Below, piece by piece: positions 23,461 to 35,751 of a DNA stretch of 64,000 nucleotides. The first letter of the stretch is position 1, and every line of letters starts with the position of its first letter. This DNA is from Bigelowiella natans CCMP2755. Lineage: Eukaryota > Cercozoa > Chlorarachniophyceae. The position numbers were made by a program, and so were the translations under genes. The notes beneath the pieces were generated by a model. The model did no database searches and was not told where the DNA came from. It saw only the letters and a program-made list of their open reading frames with translations. The DNA lies in contig ADNK01001434.1 in assembly GCA_000320545.1 (NCBI GenBank), forward strand, positions 62,001 to 126,000. The letters run 5' to 3'.

Positions 23461-25032
23461 CATATTTAACGCATGTCCGTGATGGAAGGGAAATTGCACG
23501 GGCAACCACGAGAAAACAGAAAACGAAGGTCTACCGTGAAAGAGCGGCAGAAATCCGTCTTTTCGTCGTACTTTGGCACCGTCAGAGATGAGTTCTGCTA
23601 CTGGTGTTATTTCTCCTAGTTCTATCTGAGAATCCTCCATTTTCTCCTCTTCCTCCTCGTCAACCATCCCCCCTCTCGTGGTGGTGCTGCTGTTCTCCTC
23701 GAGCGCACTTTTCCCTCTACGTTCCTGATACTTACTGTATGCCACGAGGAGAATCCCAGCTCCGATCATGCAGACCCCAAGAATCGTTATGCCATTCGCG
23801 GCCTGAGGTTGTTTGTTTGTTTGCTTGCTTGTGCTGCTCGGAGTGGCTATAGGAAAGGACTTCGTTGGCATGTTTTGCTCGTGGGGGGAGGGGGGGGGGG
23901 GGGGGGGGGAAATAGGAATTTGAGCTTTTAAAGACAGAATGCCCTCAAAATGCAGATACGACAATAGTACTTACCGTCTTAAAGATAACGAATTCCCAAA
24001 GATACGCAAAAGCGACGTCAGTGGAGCGGAGCAGCGCTGAAGGGCCTGCGGGTGCTTTCTGTTTCGCGAGAGGAGACGACAGCGAGTGGAAGAGAGAAAG
24101 AGACGAAGAGATACTAAGGGTAAGCGGCAAACAAAGGCAAAAGCCAACACTCGTCGATCTCGCTATATATACTGCATCTCCCCACAACCAACCTGTCCGG
24201 CGTAGTTCATCATGAAATGCCCGAAAGTTCCAAACTGTAGTAAGATGTCATTATTACCAAATTTTAGAGCAAACAATCATCGTGATCACCGCCACATCGA
24301 TACGGCGCCACAAAAGGACATTGTACTATTTCTCCCCCTCCCCCCCCCCTTCGGAGTGCTGATTTTGGCACCGCGCTGGCTACTACTACTTTATCGAGAG
24401 AGGTGATGGCGATACAGGTACCGACGACGACTATGATGCTGATGATGCATGCGTGTGGAAGGAGAAATATGAAGAAGAGGGAGTGGATTGGAGCGAACCG
24501 TGCACATTCCTGCGATGTACACCCAGCCAAGCTTAGACGGAAACGTCATCCTAGATACCTGAATGATGATGCATTTATGAGTCGAGTGTGCTCGTTTGGG
24601 GTCCATACAAGAAGAGGGGGCGAGCCATGCGTGCATGAATAAAAGTGTGTTCTCCTCTTGCTGCCTCCCCGCCTCCACCTCCCTCTCACCCCTACTCTCT
24701 CTCTATTTATTTATGTCTAGGCTCGCATGCATGAAGGCACTAACTGCAATGTTATCCCGCTGCTGCTGCTCCTCCTGCTGCTGCTGCTGATGATGATAAT
24801 GCTACAATTATACACTCACTGTGTTGGCAAGGACGAATGAGATGAGCATGCTCCCCACCACCCAGGACCACAACAGATTTAGAAGGTGAGCAGCCTTGGC
24901 CTTTCGTACGATCACGAACAGGCATCCTCCGATCAAGCTCCCTTTTTTGGTATTATTGGTGGGGGAGGGGGTGTAGATAACCATTTTGGTCAGCGAGAAG
25001 GCAAAGCCATCATGATTGCAAAAAACAAAGCT

Positions 25033-25072
<40 letters not shown>

Positions 25073-25576
25073 CATGTATCGAGCGTGGTGATAGTAAGAA
25101 GCAGCAACAGCAAAGAAGCAGACAACGACCTCCCATTGCTGTGAGATACCCGATCCAAGCATATGGGTGATGACTCTCTGCGGATGCTAATGCAAAAAGG
25201 GACAGGTGGAGAGGGAGTCAGGGCTTAGGCTTGAAGGGGGGGCGGGGGGGGGCACTTTGCAGGTAAATGGTAAGAGAAGAAAAATGAGGAGGAGTGGGAG
25301 GAGAACTATCCTCGTCATTTGCAATTTCGCCTATGTCTTTCAACTTGCACGCGCGGAGCACACAGACTGCGAGGAATCACCATGGCCACCTCCCTTATCA
25401 AACAAGAACGAGGGCTGAGCCACCAAGATCGCACCTCCTACGTGGGAGGGGGGGGGGGGGGGGATATAGAAGAGTGGATGCCGAGGAAAAAGAGGGGGAG
25501 GGGGGACCAGGAAACTTCTGGACATAGCATCTACTACTACTACTACTACTACTTCAACTTCTGCAGCTACACAACT

Positions 25577-25610
<34 letters not shown>

Positions 25611-26088
25611 CAGCGCTGAGGAGGATGGATGTTGCTTTCAGGATTGTGATAGGCTCCCCGAGCATTATTCGCGCTACGACGACCGTAACCACCTGACCTC
25701 AGGCGGTAAGATGGGAAGATCACAAGAGAATTCCACAGCAGCGGCACAAGAGGAAGTAAGCTTATCAGTGCTGCGAGTTGGGCGAAAGCGAAGCGCAGGG
25801 GGGGTGGAGGTGGTAATTAGGGTCAAGTCACCGGATATAATGAAGATAGTGATATCGCGTCTCCTACGAGAAAGATAATGTGGAAACGCGACGATGACAA
25901 CAAATGGTTAAGACAAGGTTCGACGGTGATATGGCGGTGACAATGATGATTATGATGATCATGATTGTTGTGATGACACGATTATTGGATGCATGTTTCG
26001 CGAATTTCACCACCGATGGGCAGCAGGACAATCGTGAAGAAGTAACAGCAGAATCCACAGCCCCCAAGTACCTATGTTAAAATTATTA

Positions 26089-26129
<41 letters not shown>

Positions 26130-26377
26130 CAGATGAAAGTATTAAGTGTTTATTAACTGGCGCAATTGTTAGCGAACAGTGAAAAAAAAACATAATGTTA
26201 TTACCCCACGAAGAAGAACCCACTTTCTTGTCGGGTGCTACAGATGCAAGTTGTAAATTGAAGGACAAACACGGAAATTGAAGAAACAAGTTATGGACGA
26301 CTTCTCAACCACATCAGTAATCATTGGCACTACAAACGCGACAACTATCCACTACTACTACAACAACAACAACAACA

Positions 26378-26411
<34 letters not shown>

Positions 26412-26743
26412 ACTTCTATTCCTACAACAAAGTAAGTATTCTTCCACCACCTCTCCAAACCAGGTCGGCACTTTGTAGTAAAATAGGCCGCTGAGCACTA
26501 CGACGCCTTGGGCTGTGGCTCGCATGAACACCAGCTGGAAGGCCGGGACTCCCGATTCTACGCACATATGATGATATTTTCGATGTGTAGGGGATTAATG
26601 GATGTAATGTGCGTTTCTGTGCAGTTGTTACCTGCAGCCAGCTTCACGAAGACGCCCATAACAGAGAAAAGCAAGGCACTCAAGAACATAATCGTCAGGG
26701 CCGTGGACTCAACGCCCATACCACAGCATTTCAGCACCGCCAT
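23259..26743 (-). CDS. EamA/DMT-superfamily (SLC35-like) transporter
   Basis: Thirteen exons (26743-26632, 26557-26461, 26237-26210, 26071-26014, 25863-25832, 25692-25611, 25437-25390, 24941-24820, 24558-24499, 24234-24193, 24058-23975, 23802-23535, 23392-23259) join in phase to 388 aa. The pattern is a ten-helix drug/metabolite transporter: ALTIMFLSALLFSVMGVFVKLAA, VPAFQLVFMRATAQG, FFTIVLLPIGDAISLSSLYP, VVARIMLGEPIT, LIGGCLFVIVRK, then the second half with STDVAFAYLWEFVIF and GITILGVCMIGAGILLVAYS. Such proteins exchange nucleotide sugars, triose phosphates, vitamins or other metabolites across membranes; substrate and compartment are not readable here. The C-terminal tail (about 80 aa, acidic) is cytosolic-type. 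The 28-nt exon 26237-26210 is the weakest. Poly-G on the plus strand (poly-C in the transcript) precedes the acceptors at 25438 and 23803. Confidence 0.88.
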
Positions 26744-27180
26744 TGAACCTGCAGGATGTAGCAAGTCCTGGTTGAATTCTACCGAATTCTATGGAGCGGA
26801 TAGAAGAAGCGTGGGGCAACCAGGGTGCGAGCAGCTGAGGTCTGGCTGAGCCCGTCGCCTTTCTGGATTCCGAATTTCGGTCGTAATGAGCAAGCGGCAG
26901 TTTTAACTTTGTCGCAGACATAAAATGGATGGGGTTCTCGATTTCTCATGTCGAACATAAGGCCGACGACCGCAAAAACACAGAGGTTTTCCCCCGGTGC
27001 GACGCGCATCATTTCGTTGTCGCAGGGAAGACTCAGATCGCGGCAGCGAATTTTCAGAGAAAGTGAGAAAGTGCATTCGGATGTCCGTGGATGTTGTTGT
27101 CGCACTCCCAAGATTCGGAGGAGGCGCCTCCGAGGAGGAGCAGGAGCCATTCCATTCGTACGTCCCCTCTGCCAGGTGCG
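26744..27180. promoter_or_regulatory. Compact divergent promoter region
   Basis: Only 437 bp separate the transporter start (26743, -) from the F-box-like gene start (27181, +), so both promoters must lie here or overlap the 5' UTRs. No TATA-like or other recognisable element is clear. Open frames on both strands across this stretch have no family similarity. Confidence 0.4.
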
Positions 27181-27678
27181 ATGGAGGACAGCAGCAGCAG
27201 CAGCAGTGGGGTGAGATTCAACCGGGCTGAAGACGATTCACCCTGTATCGGACAGAAGCGCGCCAGGATCGCCCTTTTTAGGCCTGTCATCGTCGAGGCG
27301 CTGGCGTTTCTACGTCCTCTCGAGTACACACCCAATGAACCCTTCCCCTGACCTGATTCGCTAATCCTCGTTCCCAGAGCAATCAATGTGTTGCTACTCT
27401 CCATGTCGCGAACGTGTATGATGTACGCGATGATGATCGTTCACAGATTACTCAGCACGGAGTCAGTCTGCAAGTCCTGGAGGGCCATCCTCCGGGAGCA
27501 CGATCAGGTATGGAGAATTAGCTATGTGTCATGGTACCTAGGCGCTACAGACCACACACGTAGACGGCAGCAGTTGCGTGAGGACAGCACGGAAGGTCTT
27601 CTGGGTAGCCTTCTCACACGAGCACGAAAACGCTGGAGGGACCTTATCGTATGGGTAGTAGTAGTAGTACTGCTGCTG

Positions 27679-27726
<48 letters not shown>

Positions 27727-28067
27727 CCAATTACCGTACTTACACTGCTTCACACTTTGTCAGCCATCTTCTTGAATCAATCCCCCACATTGTCACTGCT
27801 TGTGTTGGTTTTGAGGATGTTATTCGCTTTTGCTGCAGAGGAGCATGGCGGAGGCTATGCGTTATAAACCGGGCGATCCGCGCGTGTGTCAGCGAGTGAA
27901 CATCACCAAAGAGTCTCTCACCAATGGCACCTTCACCGACGACACCACCGCAAATAGCAGCATGGCCAAAAAAATGTTTCTTCGCCGCCTCATGTTGCTC
28001 ACACGCGGCGATGATATCAAGAATGCTGCCGACGTCTTCGAGAATGTAAGTAAAACAGCCCATGGTA

Positions 28068-28108
<41 letters not shown>

Positions 28109-28918
28109 TGTTGTTGTTGTTGCAGTAGTAGTACCAGCACCAGCATCAGTAGCAATGGTAGTAAATCCGTAGTAGCAACCAAGTCTGCAGTAGAATCTCG
28201 CTCTCATTCCCTTCAATTATGATATTGTGTTGGTCGGATCCCGTGGTTCTTTGAATACGTGCAACGAAAATCGCACAGGACAACGATCGCCCGTAAGCTA
28301 CTATCCGAGCTCATTCATGCGTGTTGATGATATAGGGAACGAGTCTAGTTTTAAATTTCAGTTAGAATTTGCTTATTATAGAATCTTGTCGTCGTGCAAG
28401 TTATAGGTGATTGTGTATACAGCACAGCTGTCCGCAAGCCGTCAATATACTTTTTGTTGGTATCTGCTCGCAGATGTATGGCACACGGGGTTCGAAAACT
28501 ACAGCCGTTGCAGCATACTCACCGTCTCCTAGCCCATGCTAGAGAGCAAGCCCCTCAGCAGAATGACCATGATCGTTGCGTTGAAGAAAAGCGGCTCCGA
28601 AGAAGCTCCCAGATTGCCTACTTCGAGTGCTTGGTGGAAGAGGCATCGGTAGGGCTGGTATCAGAGTCGAGTGTATTTAACGCTCGTGACCACGTCGGAT
28701 GGAGAAGTGCTAGCGTTGGGTACCACAGCGATGACGGTAGTAGTAGTCATAGGAGCAGTAGTTGTAGTAAAAGTAGAAGAAGAAGAAGAAGAAGAAGAAG
28801 AAGAAATAAGTAGTAATAGCGTGAATAAATAGCGCTAGTAGTAATTACGTAACCCGGTTCTGTTCTGATCGTGTTAATACAATACTAAGCTTTAGTCGCG
28901 AAGATGAGAGCGATCGAC

Positions 28919-28965
<47 letters not shown>

Positions 28966-29600
28966 CATAGGAACAGCAGCGGCAATAGTAGTTAGTAGCA
29001 GTAGTAGCAGTAAGTACGCCGCTTTTGTAAGGCGGGCTATACTTCAACCTGAGGGGAGCGGAAAGGGGCGACGAAGAATCCGAGGACGAGTTTTTTAACT
29101 TTATGGACCCTGGACCAGGTATTAGTAGTAGTAGTAGTAGTAGTAGTAAGCACCAGTAGTAGCAATTGCTGGTGATGGCAGAGGTAGTGGAAAGAGGTGG
29201 CAAATACCTCTTTACAAGAGGGTTCTTGATGATGATAGCATAGCAATGGTCATTGTTGTTGGTGTTGGTGTTGTTGTTGTTGTTGTCTGCAGAGTATGGG
29301 GAAAAGCTGTCGTTCGGGGAGCCATTTGGAAAGGCACACCCAGTAAGGCGCATGAGCTTACCATCCAACACTGCACAACACACACACACACACATAAATA
29401 AAAAATATATATCTAAAGATATGCATATACGTGGGAACTATATGAAAGCTTTGCTCCTATATCTCGTATATGTCACTCTTATCCACTTCCCCTCCTCCTC
29501 CTCCTACTTCAATCCGGTCCTTTCCTCGTATTGTTATTTCTCTTCCATAAACGGTAGTCCGTCGTCGGCTGTGGTGTGGATTTTGCCACCTCCACAGTAA
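27181..29600 (+). CDS. F-box-like protein
   Basis: Exons 27181-27323, 27447-27648, 27839-28045, 28279-28292, 28474-28670, 29032-29118 and 29293-29342 join in phase (300 codons). The next acceptor (29597) places TAA immediately after the splice, which would end a 300-aa protein. The N-terminal half is F-box-like: VIVEALAFLRPLE, then LLSTESVCKSWRAILREHDQVWRISY, and RKRWRDLI. F-box proteins link substrates to SCF ubiquitin ligases through SKP1. Downstream is MRYKPGDPRVCQRVNITKES, then basic and acidic segments (GDEESEDEFFNF, YGEKLSFGEPFGKAHP) with no domain I recognise. The 14-nt exon and the stop-at-splice ending are inferred from phase only. Introns carry (TA)n (27680-27721, 28921-28962) and (GTA)n runs. 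The VCKSW core resembles the one in the kinesin fusion gene. Confidence 0.65.
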
Positions 29601-30304
29601 GTCGTTGGACATTTATAGGGACAGAGGAGACTATCATCGTCTCCCGCTACTTCCCAATTATCATATTCACCACCAAGAACCATTCTATTTTGCAAGAGAT
29701 GTTGTCGCTCTCCTTTTCCCTACACGATCATTGAGCCGCCGTTCGTCGTATCTTGTATCAGTAGAGCATCCATCATTTGACGATGTGGGGATCTAGTGGT
29801 GTCAGTCACAATGAATGCATTCATTCATTCTATTATCACTAGAGAACCATTGTTATTTTCTGCTTCGCGCATCGTAACATCCTAGAGCTATGAGGTACGA
29901 ATAGACACTATGCACTCGCACTTGTAGGTATTCTTCACCCTGGAAGGAAAGCTAGTTGGTGCTCGCACGTTTCATAGGAAGTCACTAGAAACTGCGCGTC
30001 TGCCTGCAGTATCCATTCACAGAAAGGGTAGCATTCCGTAGTAGCATGTTGGCAGATTATAATAAAGTTAAGCAAACTGCTATAGCAGTGGCACGTGCTC
30101 TTTTGAACCCGGATTCCAAAAAAATAAAGTGTGAGCGTCGACCATTTCTGTCCTGCGTTCTGGGACAGAGATCATCGACGTTTGCAGGACCGCGATTTTT
30201 TTTTTCACTCTCTTCATTCTGTGGTGCGACGCATAATGAGAAATGAGATGAACGAATGACCGGGATGACAATTCAACAATGATGATGGTACGTGGTGGAT
30301 AATA

Positions 30305-30344
<40 letters not shown>

Positions 30345-31359
30345 TTGAATCTTCACAAATTCTAATTATTTTTTTATAATCCACCACGGTACAGGGGGCC
30401 TGTGCGCATTGCTGCGCTGTTCGTCACATTTCCTGTTCGACATCGACGGTTACGTACTTCGACGCTTAAATTGCCGGGGAAATGATAGAGCTGGGAAGGA
30501 GTCCCTCTCCGTCTCTACCGCTGCTGCAGAGAACAGCAATTGTGGTAGACCCTGACGTCAGGTGTTGTGACATGTGTGTCCACACAGCTGCTGTGTTGGA
30601 CGCTGACAGCAAATACATTGTCTTTCTTGGCACTTGAAACAGAGCCGCAACCATCTACACATGTCACACGCAACACAGCCACATCGCTTCTTGTCATCTT
30701 TCTGCGCCAGCGCGCAAATTACACGATCAGCCGCACACCTGTGCCAGGCATCTGTTAAAATAGTCTCGTCTGAAGGCATGACAACACTGCATAAAGCCAC
30801 ACACATGCAAACAGACTTCATCATGGATGATCACAAATCTAGCCATATGCAAAGCTGAAAGCATGTGCTTTCCACGCGCAGGCATTGACAGGTGCAACTG
30901 GCACGCATGGCACTCATGCACAATTGGTGAATGCCATTGATGCAGTCATGCAGGCAGTGCTATGGGCATGTACGTCTAGCTATTCACGTGCAATGCAATG
31001 TGTTGCCGCAGAGAGGCACCTACGGTGCACGATGAGTGCGAGTGTTGCGTATTGCGAAACACTTAGCTTAACATCGACAACATGGTAGCAAACTCCAAAC
31101 GCTGCAGTGCTAGAGTGCGTGAAATATTGCAACTACTATGATGTTGCGAAAGCAGCATTAAAGCAGCACACATGAAGTGCACGCAGTTCTTCACATGATC
31201 TTTGCTCATCAGCATGATTCCACAAAACATTCCCCCACGAATCGTACAGAGAATCTACAGACAACTTGTGTCTCTACACCTTCCAAAGTACACATGTACC
31301 ACATACACGTACGCATAGAGAAAAAGATAACTTGTGTCTCTATAATCGAAATCATAATG
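29601..31359. other. Convergent intergenic spacer
   Basis: This lies between the F-box-like (+) and kinase (-) 3' ends. It has a (TA)n tract at about 30312-30341 and stretches rich in TGCA/CATG (30780-31190). No coding similarity was seen in any frame. Confidence 0.5.
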
Positions 31360-32113
31360 CTATGAATGCCCACGGAAATTAGCTTTCAGAGCCTCATAAA
31401 ATTTCTGGAAGTCATCACTATTCCCATTGCCAAGATTTCTTATCTCTATGATAGATGTATCAGATTCTTCCTTGTACGCGTAGATGTGCATGAGGCATTG
31501 AACTTGCAAGTTTTGATCTGCCTTCTCCCCTTTCAGCGTGAGAGAAACTTTCATCTGTAATCAGCGAATCGACGCAACGTGTGTCAGCTTTGCTTCGAGC
31601 GGCAATCATCAGTGACACATGCATATACGAGTTCACCTGCCACGAACAAGAGCTCTACACGGGTGTTGCACAGACGCGCTCCACACAACAGACAGGCTCA
31701 TCTCATACTCGCAGTTTCAGCACGCATGGCTTTATTCCATCCAGATTCGTGAAACATATATCCTTCTGCCTAACCCCTACTACTATTACTACTATTACTA
31801 CTACTACTACTACCGCGAGCGTTCTATCGAGTTCCAACAGCACATCGGCTTTGCAGTGGTCCAACATGGCGAGCAGATACTTCATCGTTTCGAACGGTGA
31901 GTCCCGGTGTACGACCTTGGTGTGAAACTTTATCGGACCTAGCTTTTCGCTATAAATACGAGCCTTTCCGTTTATAGCCTAACGGTAAGTCAGCCTCAAT
32001 GTAAGAAGAGGGATAAACAACTTGAGATGCTCGGCTCAAAGTCAAGCATTTTCAATCCGTGATCTTTCTATAATTTCAAACGAAAGACGCAACGCACACT
32101 CATGTGTACTACT

Positions 32114-32146
<33 letters not shown>

Positions 32147-34828
32147 CACAACTACTGAGTACAGGCAAGGTAGAAATGACCAACTTTTTCGAATGCGGTT
32201 TCGTCAATCTTCTCCGTTTTCTGGAAAAGATGTTGGAGGGGCGGGATTTCGTATGCGATATCCGTCAAGGCCTTAAACTTTTTAGAAAATAAGTTATAAT
32301 CTGTTTCATCGTCCGTCTCCACAGATCGTTTCGCTGCTGTTTTTACTGCGAAGGCATAGCTGCCTTCGTCTTCCACCTTTTCCTCCCTTAAAAGAGCGTT
32401 AGCCCATTTTATCTTCTCCTCCATTTCCTTCTTCTGTGATGATGATCATGAAAATAGTAGGAAAAAGGGAAGGGTTACGAATGAGAAAGCACTGGCAGAC
32501 AGGGCACTAAATGAGTAATTTTGTAGAAGTAAATGAAAGTAGAATCTCTTCGGGGTGTTCTTTTTGTTTGGAGCTGATGGATGCTTGCTGGCTTACTTAC
32601 AGGAGAAAATGGTTTCCTGCCTTTTAGTGTTTGGTGCGACATAATTTTTCCGATATCAGCTCTCTCGGACGGGTCCCACGCAAGCATTTCATACAATAAG
32701 TCCATATCTTCCTCGAATTTATACACTTTTACATCCCAATTCCTATCTTCTTGCTTCGCCTCCTTCTGCAACTCTTCCACGTCCCTGGTAGCCAGCGAGA
32801 GAGAGAGGGAGGGGGAGAGGGGAAGAGGTTAGGCTCGCTCATTTTCTATGGTATTTAATGTCGTTGACGCTTACCCCATGCTGTAGCACGTCCTCGTGTT
32901 ATAGCGTCCAAGTGGATGCAAATGTAGCACCATTGGAAACCCCACAAATTGCTTCGATTTGAGGTAATCGTGAATGTGTTTCACTGAGAAGAAAATGAAG
33001 ACGAAGAATTACGATCCTAGCCGGTCTGCTATGGAGCCGCAATGTGAAAATGGTGATGATCACTAAGATGGCGAGAATGAAACGGTGATGACGGTTGGTG
33101 AGTAATGATGAGACATGCAGCAGTTTCTTCTTAATTGACTTACATGGGAATTGAGCTCGGTGTTTCACTCGATTTTTCCGAATCAACTGTTTGAAAACAG
33201 TATTCCAGAAAGACTTCTTATCCCCCTTCTTTAGATATTCCTGGAGACTATCCACGTCCTCGTGGCCGCGAAAGAGTTGGAACCGGTACTTCATTGCAAA
33301 AAAAAGGCACCCAGAGCTGAATATATCAACTTTGTAGTCGTAAGGTTTCCTGATTAATGATTGATGACGACAGCATATTCATCAGTAGACCATGAGGGGA
33401 ATGTAGTACTTCTAGCTCCTTTCTTGGTGTCATTATCGAACAGTTTCAATTAACTTCCTAAGACATCTACCAGGTCATTACGTTCGTCCATTCATAAAAG
33501 ATTGTATGGTGTGATCATCATTATTCGTCCCCGTCATCATCGTCATCATCATCATAATCTTTCATCAAACTGACGGGGAACACATTTTGCGAAGAACGGG
33601 TCCTTTGCCACCGTTTCCTTGACTTTCGCCGTGATTTTGGCCCCTGTGCACGCAACAACAACAACAATAATCACCACACACGCACACATGCACACACATG
33701 CATATACATTCGTCATTGTAAAGAAAGGAACAACAAGCTGACAGATATAATAGTTGCACTCTCTGTGCGTGGAGCCAGAGTTTGTGTACACAGCAAAGGC
33801 ATGACTTTGGTACTTTTGCTAATTCTCCTCCCCCTTGCACCCCCCTTCCTCTGATGATACATATCTTCAAGCAGCATTCAATGGTTAAAAGCTTGCTCTC
33901 GACTTACCTAATTTTTTTGTGTTCAATAACTTCGGGTGCCATATAGCCCGGGGTTCCCACATATCCTTCGGCCTTCTCTTCTTTAAACACGCAGCTCCCA
34001 AAATCTCCGACTTTCAGTATGAAATCCGCTCCAATCAAGGTATTGCTGAGCTTTATGTCCCTGTGGATAATCCCCTTTTTTTTCATAAATTTGAGTGCCT
34101 CCACAAGCTGTCGCCGGTACTCCTGGACTAGTTTTTCGCTTAATGTTGCGCACCTTAAGAAGTCGGAGAGATTGCCATGTTCGCAAACCTCAAGTGGGAG
34201 GTACACAGGTAAAGACTGTTTACCGTTCTTGTGAGTGAATATATATTCGCCGTGTCGTCGTCCGTTAATGATATATTGGCAGGGCTCGAGCTCGGATAAA
34301 GCTCTCCACTCTCTTTCAACATCCCTGCGAAAAAGAGAGTGGGCTTAGAACGATGCTGCCACACGTGTCTCGAGCACCGTTTATTTAATTTTAAAATTTA
34401 CTGAAATCGCAAATAAACTCGGAGCAGCATTGTGGTTGAAGAGTTATATCTCCCCTCCCCCCGCCCATCTCGTTACGGGCTGACTATCCTCACCGTTTTC
34501 TATTCCTGTTCCATTGGACTTTAAGAGCAACGTTAAATGTTCTGGAAATTTTATCATACATTAAAAACATCTTTCCATTTCTGTCGTTGTCAAAAGACCA
34601 ATTGAATCAACTTATCCACAACACACACCTGTTTTCTACTTTACACGTAGCCAAGTAAACTCGGCCAAAGCTGCCCTTCCCTAGATGTTGTTTGAGTTCG
34701 AAATTTCCCAATCTCCGTTTCATATTTTCAAAAGTCACGGCATTCTGAAACTCCTCTGGCTCCTCTTCCTCCATGTTTCCTTTAGCGTCCTCCGTTGTCT
34801 CTTCGTCTACTTCCATCTTATCGCTCAT
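31360..34828 (-). CDS. Ser/Thr protein kinase with KA1-like C-terminal domain
   Basis: Nine exons (34828-34629, 34580-34494, 34324-33908, 33349-33144, 32983-32875, 32784-32601, 32433-32163, 31938-31814, 31554-31360) join in phase to 597 aa. Kinase hallmarks: P-loop LGKGSFGRVYLA (about residue 49), ALK lysine in FNVALKVQW, helix-C Glu in DVEREWRAL, HRDIKLSN, DFG, GTPGYMAPE, DIFSSG and MLAWDPSERADI. Two insertions stand out: about 15 residues between the P-loop and the catalytic Lys, and about 100 residues between DIFSSG and the final helix region. The tail ends in a KA1-like pattern (FHTKVVHRDSPFETMKYLL, IIEIRNLGNGNSDDF, FQKFYEALKANF), a module that in CHK1/AMPK-related kinases binds lipid or regulates activity. 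Substrates are unknown; a CHK1-like assignment would be a guess. All catalytic residues are present. Confidence 0.88.
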
Positions 34829-35153
34829 CTTGTATTCGTTGCTCGTTCTGGCGTAAGATAGGTCGGTGGACCTGATCGGACTACTATGTCAAGCGCTCAA
34901 CTACGAGTATTTCGTAGATCTAGATGTGATGTATGGGAACTCAGGACAGATCGTAGAGCCGCTTTATTATTTAAAATCTCGACGTTCGCCTCGCCTCCTG
35001 AGCGACAACCAAAAAAAACGACATGCACTGCGACATACCTACTAGCTTGTCGCAGAAGAAGAGAACCATCCGTAACACTAATTTACGACCCGGAACTACA
35101 GGGCAGATCAGGTGATAAATGGTACATGTGTTTGGAGACTCGCTCGATACGTC
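34829..35153. promoter_or_regulatory. Divergent spacer between kinase and U2 snRNA
   Basis: This 325-bp region must hold the kinase promoter (-) and the U2 promoter (+). snRNA promoters usually carry a proximal sequence element about 50-60 bp upstream; without relatives I cannot point to it. No gene is seen. Confidence 0.4.
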
Positions 35154-35336
35154 ATACCTTCTCGGCCTTTTGGCTAAGATCAAGTGTAGTATCTGTTCTT
35201 ATCAGCTTAATCTCTGATACGCGGCCCACTGGGTCGCTTCAAGATTAAACTTATTTTTGAGCCGTGAGGAGCCACCATAGCTAGCTATGGCCTTCTCGTA
35301 AGTGGCCTCGGTCTTGCACCTTTCAACCGAGTGCTG
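35154..35336 (+). ncRNA. U2: U2 spliceosomal snRNA
   Basis: The 5' end (ATACCTTCTCGGCC at 35154) and the following TTTTGGCTAAGATCAAGTG match the near-invariant U2 5' domain that pairs with U6. The branch-point recognition sequence GTAGTA is at 35186-35191. Stem-loop IIa (ATCAG...CTGAT, about 35201-35218) and IIb (35221-35237) follow, then an Sm site ATTTTTG (35253-35259). A stem-loop III contains CCATAG-CTAG-CTATGG, and stem-loop IV (CTCGGT 35307-35312 with ACCGAG 35326-35331) has a TTGCACC-containing loop like that bound by U2B''/U2A'. The 3' end is estimated to within about 10 nt. Finding U2 confirms a nuclear spliceosomal genome and supports the intron-based gene models. Confidence 0.95.
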
Positions 35337-35751
35337 CTGGTACCTACGGGTACCCCCCAACAAACCCAAATATTTAACCTGAAACTGAATCTAGACCACA
35401 ATTCTTCAAGAATCATAATAATAATTCACATGAACATGATCTTCTGTCGGTGCTCCTGGAAAACCGAGGGATTTGGTTGTCCAATTTTCGGGCAGAAAGA
35501 CCCGTGGTTTTAGCAGACTCCAAGTGACTTTATGTTGTCGCAACAAAGTATACGAGGAGGTATAGCCGTTTGATGGAAGGTTCTGGGAACGTAGTAAAGT
35601 TTTGGGAAAATTCTTGCAACGACATTCTGTTGCCCGGTGCTCGGTTTTAACACTGTCATCGCAGACTGAGATTAGCCATCAGAGGTTCCCTCCCCCTCTA
35701 CACAAGTATTAATGGATTTTGAACTTCTGGTTTATTTTTTTATGCGGTCAG
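35337..35751. other. Spacer between U2 and the kinesin gene
   Basis: A GGTACCTACGGGTACC inverted repeat (35339-35354) follows the U2 3' end directly and might act in 3' processing. The rest has no recognised feature and presumably holds the kinesin promoter. Confidence 0.35.

Noticed and set aside
27508-27648. Intron starting at CAG|GTATGG (27508) in the F-box-like gene
   Set aside because: Reading through gives VWRISYVSWYL, which continues the F-box pattern, and the next donor (27649) is in phase.
29601-31359. Several 60-115 aa ORFs on both strands
   Set aside because: No splice-linked structure or family similarity; they are best explained as chance ORFs in a convergent spacer.
33552-33661. 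Exon-like minus-strand stretch (KVKETVAKDPFFAKCVPRQF) within the kinase gene
   Set aside because: Its reading frame cannot be joined to the flanking kinase exons in phase, whereas 33908 to 33349 joins directly as AG|G within HKKI-R-KPYDYKVDIF. It is probably intronic.
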